A stretch of DNA of 39,764 nucleotides. Source: Streptosporangiaceae bacterium. GTDB taxonomy: Bacteria; Actinomycetota; Actinomycetes; Streptosporangiales; Streptosporangiaceae. Below, one piece after another: positions 19,199-27,056 of this stretch; position 1 is the stretch's first letter, and every line of letters begins with the position of its first letter. Both the position numbers and the translations under genes were made by a program. Where the stretch lies: NCBI GenBank assembly GCA_019245115.1, contig JAFARZ010000029.1, positions 1-39,764 of the forward strand, written 5' to 3'. The notes below the pieces were generated by a model. That model saw only the letters and a program-made list of their open reading frames with translations, had not been told where the DNA came from and did no database searches.

Positions 19199-20527
19199 GT
19201 GACCGTGGCACCTGAGCCACGCACAGATCTCCCAACGCGTCCTGCGCTCGGGGCAGACCCGGTAACCGGGGCCGCGGGCCGCCACCGGCGGGCGCCGGAG
19301 GGACGGGCGTCCTATCGCGAGGTCTTCGCCATCCGCGAGTTCCGCGCGCTGTGGATCGCCCAGGTGCTGTCCTACGCGGGCGACCAGTTCGCCCAGGTGG
19401 CGATCGCCATCCTGGTCTACCACCGCACGGGTTCGCCGTTCTGGACCGCGCTCACCTACGCACTGACCTACCTCCCGCCGATCGCCGGCGGCCCGCTGCT
19501 GTCCGGCCTGGCCGACCTGTTCCCCCGCCGTCGCGTCATGATCACCTGCGACCTGCTCCGGATGATCACGGTCGGCCTGATGGCGCTGCCCGGCATGCCG
19601 TTCGCCCCGCTGTGCGTGCTGCTGTTCTGTACCGTGCTGATCGGCGCGCCGTTCACGTCGGCCCGTGCCGCGCTGCTGCCCGACGTGCTGCCGGGCGACA
19701 AGTTCGTGCTCGGTTCCGCCATCGGCAACATAACCTTCCAGACCAGCCAGATCGTCGGATTCGTGGCAGGCGCCGCGGTGGTCGCCACCCTGGACACGCA
19801 CCGGACCCTGGGCGTCGACGCACTGTCGTTCGGTATGAGTGCCCTTATTGTCGTCCTGGGCACCAAGCCGCGCCCATCGCCACGGCGTGAAGGGGAGGCG
19901 CGGCGGTCGCTGCTGGCCATTTCCGCCGACGGGGCGCGGATCGTGTTCGGCAATCCGGTGCTGCGGACGCTGCTGCTGTTCGGGTGGCTGGCGGGTTTCG
20001 CCATCGTCCCCGAGGGGCTGGCGGCCCCGTACGCGCATTCGCTGCACGGCAGCACGCTGGCCGTGGGCCTGCTCATGGCGGCCACCCCGTTCGGCACGGT
20101 GGTCGGCGCGTTCGCGTTCGGCAAGCTGGCCACGCCGTCCGCCCGGATCCGGATGATGGGCTGGCTGGCCATGCTGTCCTGCGGCCCGCTCATCGCGAGT
20201 GCGTGGAATCCGCCGCTCCCGGGCGTGCTGATCCTGTGGGCGCTGGCGGGCGCGGGCAGTGCCTATCAGCTCGCCGCCGCGGCGGCGTTCGTGCAGGCGC
20301 TCACGCCCGGCACCCGGGCGCGGGCCTTCGGGCTCGCCCAGTCAGGCCTCTACGCCGTGCAAGGGCTCGGCATCCTGGCCGGCGGCGCGGTGGCCGAGGC
20401 GGTCGGGCCGACGCTCGCCGTCGGCCTGGCCGGGCTGACCGGCCTGACCGCTGCCGCCATGCTGGCCATGGCCTGGACCCATGTGCGCGCCCAGGCCATC
20501 CAGGCCCAGAGAGCGGGAGGATATTAG
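19199..20527 (+). CDS. MFS transporter, DHA3/EntS-like exporter
   Basis: A 442-residue protein with about 12 hydrophobic helices from residue 40 on. The A-loop between helices 2 and 3 is present (LSGLADLFPRRRVMI), followed by CDLLRMITVGLMALPG, the DHA3-type pattern shared with macrolide and enterobactin exporters. The substrate is unknown. GTG start at 19199. It ends at a palindromic terminator shared with the convergent pspC-like gene. Confidence 0.85.
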   Translation: MTVAPEPRTDLPTRPALGADPVTGAAGRHRRAPEGRASYREVFAIREFRALWIAQVLSYAGDQFAQVAIAILVYHRTGSPFWTALTYALTYLPPIAGGPLLSGLADLFPRRRVMITCDLLRMITVGLMALPGMPFAPLCVLLFCTVLIGAPFTSARAALLPDVLPGDKFVLGSAIGNITFQTSQIVGFVAGAAVVATLDTHRTLGVDALSFGMSALIVVLGTKPRPSPRREGEARRSLLAISADGARIVFGNPVLRTLLLFGWLAGFAIVPEGLAAPYAHSLHGSTLAVGLLMAATPFGTVVGAFAFGKLATPSARIRMMGWLAMLSCGPLIASAWNPPLPGVLILWALAGAGSAYQLAAAAAFVQALTPGTRARAFGLAQSGLYAVQGLGILAGGAVAEAVGPTLAVGLAGLTGLTAAAMLAMAWTHVRAQAIQAQRAGGY

Positions 20528-20546
20528 CGGGGAATCGTTCCCCGCT
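20526..20546. terminator. Hairpin between convergent MFS and PspC genes
   Basis: AGCGGGGAA pairs perfectly with TTCCCCGCT around a TCG loop. It overlaps the MFS stop codon and lies 10 bp beyond the end of the convergent pspC-like gene, so it can act for both. Confidence 0.7.
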
Positions 20547-20556
20547 GCTGGCCGGC

Positions 20557-20808
20557 TCAGGACTTGCGCTTGTTGACCCACGTCTCGGCGATCGAGGTGT
20601 CCTCGCCCTCCTCGGGCAGGATGACCCACGCGGCCAGGTACAGCAAGATACCCATCCCGCCGAACACCGTCAGTACCACGAACCCGAGCCGGACCAGGTT
20701 CGCGTCTATGTTGAGGTACTCACCAACGCCGCTGCACACCCCGGCCACGACCTGGCCCTTCCTGCTACGGTGCAGCCGCCTCGGCCCGCCGTTATTGATT
20801 TCGCTCAT
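20557..20808 (-). CDS. PspC-domain envelope stress protein
   Basis: An 83-residue protein with the PspC pattern: RLHRSRKGQVVAGVCSGVGE, then NIDANLVRLGFVVLTVFGG, and a second hydrophobic stretch MGILLYLAAWVILPEE. It is a small membrane protein of the phage-shock family. The ATG at 20808 is chosen since PspC similarity begins there; the frame is open far upstream but overlaps the next gene. Confidence 0.87.
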   Translation of the reverse strand: MSEINNGGPRRLHRSRKGQVVAGVCSGVGEYLNIDANLVRLGFVVLTVFGGMGILLYLAAWVILPEEGEDTSIAETWVNKRKS

Positions 20809-20837
20809 ACCCCGACTATGCCCACTTGCGGGTGGGT

Positions 20838-20866
20838 CTGACATCAGGAACAACCCTGTTATTACC
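20838..20866 (+). promoter_or_regulatory. Candidate promoter of the glutaryl-CoA dehydrogenase gene
   Basis: CTGACA (20838-20843) and TATTAC (20860-20865) are 16 bp apart. The ATG at 20875 lies nine bases past the -10, so transcription would begin at or next to the start codon, and no clear ribosome site is present. This suggests a leaderless mRNA. Confidence 0.45.
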
Positions 20867-20874
20867 CTGGAACC

Positions 20875-22041
20875 ATGACTTCCCTGCCCGACACGGACCT
20901 GCTGCGAATCGACGATCAGCTCACCGAGGAAGAGCGGCTGATCCGGGACACCGTCCGGGCGTTCGCCGCGGACAAAGTACAGCCGCACATCCCGGACTGG
21001 TTCGAGGCGGGCACGCTGCCTCGCGAGCTGATCCCCGAACTGGGCAAGCTCGGCCTGCTCGGCATGCACCTGACCGGCTACGGCTGCGCGGGCCTTGGCG
21101 CGGTTGCGTACGGTGTGGCCTGCCGGGAACTCGAGGCGTGCGATTCCGGGCTGCGCAGCGCCGCCTCGGTGCAGGGCTCGCTGGCCATTTACCCGATCTG
21201 GAAGTACGGCTCGGACGAACAGAAGAACGAATGGCTGCCGCGAATGGCGGCGGGTGAGCTGGTCGGGTGCTTCGGCCTCACCGAACCGGATCATGGCTCC
21301 GATCCGGCGGGTATGCGGACCTTCGCCAGGAAAGACGGGCCGGACTGGGTGCTGTCCGGCACCAAGATGTGGATCACCAACGGGTCGATCGCCGATATCG
21401 CCGTGGTGTGGGCCAGGACGGAGGACGGGATCCGGGGGTTCCTGGTGCCGCGCGAAGCCTCCGGGTTCACCGCACGGGACATCCACAAGAAGATGTCGCT
21501 GCGCGCGTCGATCACATCCGAGCTGGTGCTGGACGACGTACGGCTGCCTTCGGACGCGGTGCTGCCCGGCGTGACCGGCGTGAAAGGTCCATTGTCTTGT
21601 CTGACCGAGGCCCGGTTCGGCATCTTCTGGGGAGTGACCGGAGCGGCCCGTTCCTGCCTGGAGAGCGCGGTGACCTATGCCAAGACCCGGGAGCAGTTCG
21701 GCAAGCCGATCGGCGCGTTCCAGCTCACCCAGGAGAAACTGGCCTGGATGGCTTCGGCGCTGTTCCAGTCACAGCTGCTCGCCTTGCACCTGGGGCGGCT
21801 GAAGGAGGCCGGCGGGCTGACGCCGGCGCAGGTCAGCGTGGGCAAGATGACAAACGTGCGGACCGCCCTCGACATCGCCCGCACCGCCCGGACGGTGCTC
21901 GGGGCCAGCGGCGTGACGCTGGAGTACCCGCCAATCCGGCATGCGAACAACCTGGAGGCCGTGCTCACCTATGAGGGCACCGAGGAGATTCACACGCTCG
22001 CGATCGGGCAGGCGCTTACCGGGATCTCCGCGTACCGCTGA
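20875..22041 (+). CDS. gcdH: Glutaryl-CoA dehydrogenase
   Basis: A 388-residue acyl-CoA dehydrogenase. Family signatures are CFGLTEPDHGSDP (flavin/substrate loop), WITNGSIADIAVVWAR, and the catalytic Glu in TYEGTEEIH (about 367). The sequence around GLRSAASVQGSLAIYPIWKYGS is typical of the glutaryl-CoA branch, which oxidises and decarboxylates glutaryl-CoA to crotonyl-CoA in lysine and tryptophan breakdown. It is an FAD enzyme, cytosolic, partnered with ETF. It stands alone between the pspC-like gene and tRNA-Lys. Confidence 0.87.
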   Translation: MTSLPDTDLLRIDDQLTEEERLIRDTVRAFAADKVQPHIPDWFEAGTLPRELIPELGKLGLLGMHLTGYGCAGLGAVAYGVACRELEACDSGLRSAASVQGSLAIYPIWKYGSDEQKNEWLPRMAAGELVGCFGLTEPDHGSDPAGMRTFARKDGPDWVLSGTKMWITNGSIADIAVVWARTEDGIRGFLVPREASGFTARDIHKKMSLRASITSELVLDDVRLPSDAVLPGVTGVKGPLSCLTEARFGIFWGVTGAARSCLESAVTYAKTREQFGKPIGAFQLTQEKLAWMASALFQSQLLALHLGRLKEAGGLTPAQVSVGKMTNVRTALDIARTARTVLGASGVTLEYPPIRHANNLEAVLTYEGTEEIHTLAIGQALTGISAYR

Positions 22042-22165
22042 CGGGCTTGCTGCGGCCCCATGCCAGGCCGTCGGTGGCGCACTGATGAGCCCGCGACGCA
22101 CTACTGGCTGGAAATCGGTACGCTTCCTCTGGTGGCGTCACACCCGATCGTGGCTGGCGTCGCGC

Positions 22166-22237
22166 GGGGCGTTAGCTCAATGGCAGAGCAGTGGGCTTTT
22201 AACCCATTGGTTCAGGGTTCGACCCCCTGGCGCCCCA
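22166..22237 (+). tRNA. tRNA-Lys (anticodon TTT)
   Basis: 72 nt. Acceptor GGGGCGT with GCGCCCC (one G-U pair), discriminator A, no encoded CCA; anticodon stem GTGGG/CCCAT with loop CTTTTAA, anticodon TTT; T arm CAGGGTTCGACCCCCTG. Confidence 0.93.
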
Positions 22238-22575
22238 CTAACCGCATAACAGCTGGTCACAGCGGCGAATTAGCGTAGATGGGGGGTCCGCGCGTCGCGC
22301 GTCGCGTGTACCCGTGCGGTCTAAGACTCCAGCCGTATCGCTACGGCCGTCTTCGTGTGGCGGTCGGCCCACAAACCGTCACATACCGGACGGGAAGCAC
22401 CACGTCTCGCGTGCGCTGTGGGGCGCATGGCACGCCCGACTCAGCGAAATGCTTGCGTGACGACCTGTGACCAGGAATCGTAAGCATCGTCGTCAGCGCA
22501 ATTACCAGCACAAACGGACACATGTGGGGTTCTGGTCGCTACCAGGCGCGGGACCGCGGAACCGGAGGGAGAAAC
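22238..22575. other. Intergenic region before mscL
   Basis: About 340 bp with no gene I can support. Two short open frames (22279-22470 plus, 22341-22523 minus) lack a ribosome site or recognisable sequence. The mscL promoter must lie here, and GGAGGGAG precedes its ATG. Confidence 0.5.
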
Positions 22576-23013
22576 ATGAGGGGATTCAGGAACTTTCTTA
22601 TGCGCGGCGACGTGATCGTCGTCGCGGTCGGACTGGTCGTGGCCCTCGCGTTCAGCGGCCTGATCAGTGCCTTCACCACCGACCTCATCAACCCGCTGGT
22701 GGCCAGGGCACAGGGCAAGAACGCACTCGGCCTCGGCGTGCAGCTTGGCCAGGCCGGTAACACCAAGACCTTCCTCGATTTCGGCGCGTTCATTTCCGCG
22801 GTCATCTACTTCATCATCTTCATGACCGTGGTGTATTTCCTCGTCGTGGTGCCCTACAAGATGGTCCAGGCACGACGCGGCCAAGTGGTGTTCGGGGATC
22901 CGGCACCCGTCAAGACCTGCCCGGCGTGCCTGTCCACCGACCTGCCCGCTGCTGCCTCGAAATGTAAATACTGCGGCACCGACCAGCCGACCACCGCTAC
23001 GGCCGCCGACTGA
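22576..23013 (+). CDS. mscL: Large-conductance mechanosensitive channel with zinc-ribbon tail
   Basis: A 145-residue MscL. N-terminal amphipathic helix (MRGFRNFLMRGDV), TM1 at about 14-37 (VVAVGLVVALAFSGLISAF), a periplasmic loop, TM2 at about 72-94 (FISAVIYFIIFMTVVYFLVV). It is a tension-gated emergency valve at hypo-osmotic shock. The tail is unusual: CPAC (115, 118) and CKYC (130, 133) form a zinc-ribbon-like module replacing the usual C-terminal helical bundle. The ATG at 22576 is chosen from the ribosome site and the family N terminus. Confidence 0.92.
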   Translation: MRGFRNFLMRGDVIVVAVGLVVALAFSGLISAFTTDLINPLVARAQGKNALGLGVQLGQAGNTKTFLDFGAFISAVIYFIIFMTVVYFLVVVPYKMVQARRGQVVFGDPAPVKTCPACLSTDLPAAASKCKYCGTDQPTTATAAD

Positions 23014-23035
23014 TTCGGCAGGGCTGATTCGGCAG

Positions 23036-23097
23036 GGCCATGGGGCCATGGGGCCATGAGGCCACGGGGCCACGGGGCGCGGGGCGCGGGGCGCGGG
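23036..23097. repeat. GC-rich short tandem repeat
   Basis: GGCCATGG-type 8-mers (five, drifting to GGCCACGG) run straight into three GGCGCGG 7-mers. The tract lies between the convergent mscL and hypothetical genes. Slippage would make its length variable between strains. Confidence 0.85.
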
Positions 23098-23106
23098 AAT
23101 GATCGA

Positions 23107-23149
23107 CGTCCGGGCTCGGGGCGGGGCCTGGCCACTCCGAACCCGGACG
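23107..23149. terminator. Long hairpin downstream of mscL
   Basis: CGTCCGGGCTCGG pairs with CCGAACCCGGACG (one mismatch) around a GC-rich 17-nt loop. There is no T run, which is common for actinomycete terminators. It lies in the convergent gap. Confidence 0.55.
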
Positions 23150-23272
23150 CCAAGTGAAAGGATGAACCCCTTTCGCTGTCTGAGCATGCCGCCTAAACCT
23201 GAGTGAACGCTAAGACAGCGCTGTGAACCTGCTCATCAAGCGGTGGGGTTAAGAGGCGAAGTGACGACGAGA

Positions 23273-23758
23273 CTAAGCGGCGCCAGGCGGCTGTTCCGCC
23301 GCGGTCGTCAATCCCGGCGAAGTCAGCCCCTTGGGCCAGCCGGCCAGCTGCTCCGACGCCTGGCCGGGAAGCTCACCTGAGGACCAGCCGGCCAGCTCGG
23401 CGGCGATCTCCCGGCCGGCGATCTCCCTGCCGCCCTCGCCCATCTGGCGGGGGATACCGACAGGGACCGGCGCGCCCAGCAGAGCCTGGCTGGTGTACTC
23501 GGCCTCCGAAGGCGGCTGCCCTTGCCGTCCGCACTCGTCGCGGTCAAGAAAGTCCGCGAGGAATTCCGCCTCGTCGGCGTCCACCCCGATCACGACCCGC
23601 GGCTCGCCCCACGGTTCTTTGAGTGAATAGCCGACGTAGCTGACTACTGGCTGTGCTGGCGCCACCGCGAGTCCGTGCAGTGCGCGCCACTGTTCCCATG
23701 CCGATTCCAAACGCGCCGCGGCGCGTTGAGCACGTGTGACCAACTCTGGATCACGCAT
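23273..23758 (-). CDS. Conserved hypothetical protein next to bldC
   Basis: A 161-residue protein I cannot assign. The N half (RAQRAAARLESAWEQWRALHGL, in part a helix; then VVSYVGYSLKEPWGEPRVVIGV and EAEFLADFLDRDECG) is well structured; the C-terminal third is low-complexity. The ATG at 23758 has GGGGAGGG upstream; the open frame extends to 24004 but that part looks non-coding. Streptomyces also have a small hypothetical gene between vdh and bldC, as I recall, but its relation to this one is untested. Confidence 0.65.
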   Translation of the reverse strand: MRDPELVTRAQRAAARLESAWEQWRALHGLAVAPAQPVVSYVGYSLKEPWGEPRVVIGVDADEAEFLADFLDRDECGRQGQPPSEAEYTSQALLGAPVPVGIPRQMGEGGREIAGREIAAELAGWSSGELPGQASEQLAGWPKGLTSPGLTTAAEQPPGAA

Positions 23759-23963
23759 CGTGCGACCCTCCCCTAAGAGCGGACCAGCCCCGGCAGCACG
23801 TCCCGCGGGATAACGCGCCCGGCTATCTCCCACCGGCCAGACGACACCCCTGCTGCGGCATACCTGCCACCGAGGCCGACCCCCCATTCCGTTGAACGAT
23901 CGCTGCCGCATCCCCGCGCGGCCCACCCAGAACGGGCGCTCGCCGCATGGACACGGCATCAGA

Positions 23964-24167
23964 TCACTCGGACCGCTGCTGCGGAATACCCGCGAGCAGT
24001 GCACGAACCTCAGTCTCCCGATAGCGCCGGTGGCCCCCCAGCGTGCGGATTGACGTTAGCTTCCCAGCCTTCGCCCAGCGTGTGACGGTCTTTGGGTCGA
24101 CACGGAACATCGTGGCGACCTCGGCCGGCGTGAGCAGTGGCTCGGCCTCGGGTGTGCGTGCGGACAT
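23964..24167 (-). CDS. bldC: BldC-type MerR-like developmental regulator
   Basis: A 67-residue protein with a single MerR-type winged helix: LLTPAEVATMFRVDPKTVTR, then KLTSIRTLGGHRRYRETEVR. This closely fits BldC, which binds direct repeats cooperatively and holds Streptomyces in vegetative growth. The ATG at 24167 follows GGAGGAG. Its neighbourhood with vdh matches the Streptomyces arrangement as I recall it. Confidence 0.93.
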   Translation of the reverse strand: MSARTPEAEPLLTPAEVATMFRVDPKTVTRWAKAGKLTSIRTLGGHRRYRETEVRALLAGIPQQRSE

Positions 24168-24477
24168 GTGTGTGGCCTCTCCTCCTGGACCTGTAATTCG
24201 GATCCCTGTGTTTCCTGTTGTGCTGGCGCTCCCTAGGGAGCCTTGTCGTGGATGTCCCATATGGCCCACAGAGACCATATTGCCATCACCACCGGTGACA
24301 AGTCGACCACCCGGCGCAAGATTTTCTGTACTGGGATGCCCCGTTGCTCCGTGGATCGCTGTCACTCAGGGTGATTCTAGCGATACTTATAGTCGCATCG
24401 CGCCGGTTTCGGGAATAGTGCCCAGCGTGTGTCCGGAACGAACACCTCACGATCGGCCCCCTCTGACCTGCCAATAT

Positions 24478-24972
24478 TCAGCTGACCTGCTCAAACTCCC
24501 GGAACCGCCGCCACCTGCCTCGTGTCCGGCCATACCTCACTATTGCCAGTTCGCAATGTCCTCGTGACATTCCGTCAACCATCGCCCCCACCTTCGCGAC
24601 CGATTCATCCCAGCAGAGCGCGCTATCGGGCCGCAGATACACCAATCGCCATAATCCCTCTCGACAAGCCGAACTAGGGTGAAAACCCTTGTCCACGGCG
24701 TCGTCTGAGGCAGGCGCGCCGTCGGCTTCCGCTCCCTGTGGCCCTTTTCGGGATGACACCGGCTTCCGGCTGACGGCTTCCGGCTGACGCCGACTTCTGG
24801 CTGATGCGACTTCTGGCTTCGGGCTGACATCGGCTTCAGGCTTCCTGCTTTCCGCTTCCGGCTCCAGGCCACCCCGGAGACCGGCGGGTCCGTGGGGACG
24901 CTCAACCGATTGGCCGGTTACTCGTGGAACCGAACGGAATGGGGCTGCCGTTTCAGCCATCGTTTCCGCCAT
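24478..24972 (-). CDS. Doubtful hypothetical protein with repeat-coded N half
   Basis: A 164-codon frame. Residues 35-75 are repetitive (KPEADVSPKPEVASARSR and similar), coming from the DNA repeat 24760-24865. The C half (GLWRLVYLRPDSALCWDE and AIVRYGRTRGRWRRFREF) looks more protein-like. There is no recognised family and no clear ribosome site, so it may be chance in GC-rich DNA. Confidence 0.25.
   Translation of the reverse strand: MAETMAETAAPFRSVPRVTGQSVERPHGPAGLRGGLEPEAESRKPEADVSPKPEVASARSRRQPEAVSRKPVSSRKGPQGAEADGAPASDDAVDKGFHPSSACREGLWRLVYLRPDSALCWDESVAKVGAMVDGMSRGHCELAIVRYGRTRGRWRRFREFEQVS
24760..24865. repeat. Degenerate tandem repeat of GGCTTCCGGCTGA type
   Basis: At least eight drifting copies of a unit like GGCTTCCGGCTGACG / GACTTCTGGCTGATG follow one another. 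Unit length varies around 12-15 bp. It is in the gene-poor region upstream of bldC. Confidence 0.7.
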
Positions 24973-25531
24973 GCCAACGCGGAACGCGGTTACCGAGCTT
25001 GAAACCGGCTGTCACCTGCAGGAAGCATGCGACCAGTTTGTGGACCGAAGTCGCGGCATGGGACCGCTGCCGGGTTGCCCTTAATATCCGATAAGTATAG
25101 AACGGGATGTCGATTAAGACGGAATATTTGTGCTTCACGGAAATTTTATGTACGAATACGACCGGTAAATTTCCAGTCAGCACCAAATTTCCGCGCTGGT
25201 GTGGAGGCGAAGGGGCCGGTAGCCGGGCGAGGGTCCGAGCCGAGGGCACCCAGCGGCACGCACGCCCTGGCAGGCTCGCCGACGGCACACCTTGGCAGAC
25301 TCGATAGCGCCATCGGCACGCTGCGGGCCCTCGGCCTCCAAACCCGTTGCAACGCCCCGGCCTGTTCGCGACTACGGGGGCAGCTAGCTGGCCTTGCCGA
25401 AGAGATGGTCGCCTTCTGGTCCGAGTAGGGATCGAGGGCACCCGGTCCGTTCCGGCGGACCCCGCAATACGCTTGATGTGATCCCGGTTCAACCCGGACC
25501 GGGACGGGACGATGACGATGGAGTCACCACC

Positions 25532-26620
25532 GTGGCGAACGTTTTCGCGACCAACCCGGCAAACGGCCAAGCTGACCATCACGAGCAGGTCATCTTCTGC
25601 CAGGACAGCCGTACCGGCCTCAAGGCCATCATCGGCATCTACTCGACCGCCCTGGGACCGGCGCTGGGCGGGACCAGGTTCTACCCGTACACATCCGAGG
25701 ACGAGGCGCTCGCCGATGCCCTGCGGCTGTCCACGGCGATGGCTTACAAGAACGCGGTGGCCGGCCTGGACCTCGGCGGCGGCAAGGCTGTCATCATCGG
25801 CGATCCCGAACAGTTGAAATCCGAGCCCCTGCTGCGCGCTTATGGCCGTTTCGTCGAATCCCTGGGTGGCCGCTATATCACTGCCTGCGATGTGGGCACC
25901 CGCAGCGAAGACATGGACATCATCGCCCGCGAGTGCCGGTACGTGACCGGCCGGACGGTCGCCAATGGCGGGGCGGGCGATTCCTCCGTGCTGACCGCTC
26001 TGGGCGTCATGCACGGGATGCGAGCCGCGGCCCAGCACGCGTGGGGCAGCACCAGCCTGAGCGGCCGGCTGGTAGGCGTAGAGGGCGTGGGCAAGGTAGG
26101 CCACCGCCTGGTCGACCACCTCATCGAGGCCGGGGCCGAGGTGGTCATCTGCGACGTCAGCGCCAAGGCCGTCGACGCGGTCCGCGTCCAGCACCCCGAG
26201 GTCCGGGGCGTGGCGGACATCGACGCGCTGGCCGCCGAAAACCTGGACATCCTGTCACCGTGCGCGCTGAGCGGGACGCTGACCGACGAGCTGACCGCAA
26301 ACCTGACCGCGCGGATCGTGTGCGGCGGGGCCAACAACCAGCTTGCCCACCCAGGTGTGGAGAAATCGCTCGCCGATCGCGGAATTCTGTACGCGCCTGA
26401 CTACGTCGTCAACGCCGGCGGCGTCATCCAGGTCGCCGACGAGCTGGCCGGATTCAGCTTTGAGCGAGCGAAGGCCGCATGCGAACAGGTCTTCGCCACC
26501 ACCGCTAAAGTGCTGGCCATCGCGGACTCCGACGGCGTCCCGCCATCGGTGGCGGCCGACCGGCTGGCCGAGCGCCGCATGGCCGAAGTAGGCCGGCTGC
26601 GTGGAATCTGGCTAGGGTGA
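25532..26620 (+). CDS. vdh: Valine (branched-chain amino acid) dehydrogenase
   Basis: A 362-residue Glu/Leu/Phe/Val dehydrogenase. The catalytic part has [28 protein letters not shown] with catalytic Lys85, and [12 protein letters not shown]. The NAD domain has [16 protein letters not shown] (GxGxxG), then [20 protein letters not shown] and [17 protein letters not shown], very close to Streptomyces Vdh. It oxidatively deaminates valine, leucine and isoleucine to 2-oxo acids, feeding the complex encoded at 32086-35862. The GTG at 25532 is chosen from TGGAG upstream and expected length; an earlier GTG at 25478 is possible. Confidence 0.93.
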   Translation: MANVFATNPANGQADHHEQVIFCQDSRTGLKAIIGIYSTALGPALGGTRFYPYTSEDEALADALRLSTAMAYKNAVAGLDLGGGKAVIIGDPEQLKSEPLLRAYGRFVESLGGRYITACDVGTRSEDMDIIARECRYVTGRTVANGGAGDSSVLTALGVMHGMRAAAQHAWGSTSLSGRLVGVEGVGKVGHRLVDHLIEAGAEVVICDVSAKAVDAVRVQHPEVRGVADIDALAAENLDILSPCALSGTLTDELTANLTARIVCGGANNQLAHPGVEKSLADRGILYAPDYVVNAGGVIQVADELAGFSFERAKAACEQVFATTAKVLAIADSDGVPPSVAADRLAERRMAEVGRLRGIWLG

Positions 26621-26704
26621 TGAGCCCGCACCCCCATCAGGAGTAGGCATCTGGGGCGCAAAGCGGGTACGGTTGTACGTGTACGGATGCTGGCCAGCGT
26701 CGTG

Positions 26705-26721
26705 CACCCCGCAGCGGGGTG
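26705..26721. terminator. Small GC hairpin after vdh
   Basis: CACCCCG pairs perfectly with CGGGGTG around CAG. It lies 84 bp after the vdh stop and 81 bp before the DUF3073 ATG, so it may end vdh transcription or sit in the next leader. Confidence 0.4.
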
Positions 26722-26801
26722 GCGACGGAGTTTTACGACGCTCCAGCGAGGCGGAGATCATGGGGCCTGACTGGCTCCGGACGTTCGAGGGGGTCGAGCC
26801 A

Positions 26802-27056
26802 ATGGGGCGCGGCCGAGCCAAGGCCAAGCAGGTTAAGGTGGCACGTCAGCTCAAGTACAAGAGCAGCGACGATTCCGACCTTGACCGGCTGCGTGCGGAG
26901 CTGGCTGGCGGTGCGGATTCCCGCAACGGTTCTTCGAGCAGGTCCGCGGGGGCCTACGACGAAGACGATGAAGCCGAAGACGACGAGTCTGAGGACGCCT
27001 GGCGGTTACTCACGCACACGACTGCTAAATCAGCGATGCCTGACGATCAGGGCTGA
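26802..27056 (+). CDS. DUF3073 family protein
   Basis: An 84-residue protein beginning MGRGRAKAKQVKVARQLKYK, the conserved start of actinobacterial DUF3073, followed by DSDLDRLRAELAGG and a highly acidic tail (DEDDEAEDDESED). Its function is unknown; it is cytosolic, basic at the front and acidic behind. The ATG at 26802 is chosen by family; upstream in-frame codons are not similar. Its end overlaps the convergent purF by 10 nt. Confidence 0.87.
   Translation: MGRGRAKAKQVKVARQLKYKSSDDSDLDRLRAELAGGADSRNGSSSRSAGAYDEDDEAEDDESEDAWRLLTHTTAKSAMPDDQG

Larger units (their letters stand above)
24168..25531. other. Long gene-poor region between bldC and vdh
   Basis: About 1.36 kb with only one weak open frame (24478-24972 minus). 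It holds the bldC upstream region (a TATAAG-like -10 on the minus strand near 24390), a degenerate tandem repeat (about 24760-24865) and an AT-rich patch (about 25080-25195) unlike its surroundings. The vdh promoter must lie at the right. Confidence 0.6.

Noticed and set aside
22279..22523. Two short frames between tRNA-Lys and mscL
   Set aside because: No ribosome site, no family, and they overlap on opposite strands.
25027..25428. 133-codon plus frame before vdh
   Set aside because: It crosses the AT-rich patch, lacks a ribosome site and has no recognisable domain.
24953..26194. 413-codon minus-strand frame
   Set aside because: It is opposite vdh and the AT-rich patch; the plus strand encodes a textbook valine dehydrogenase.
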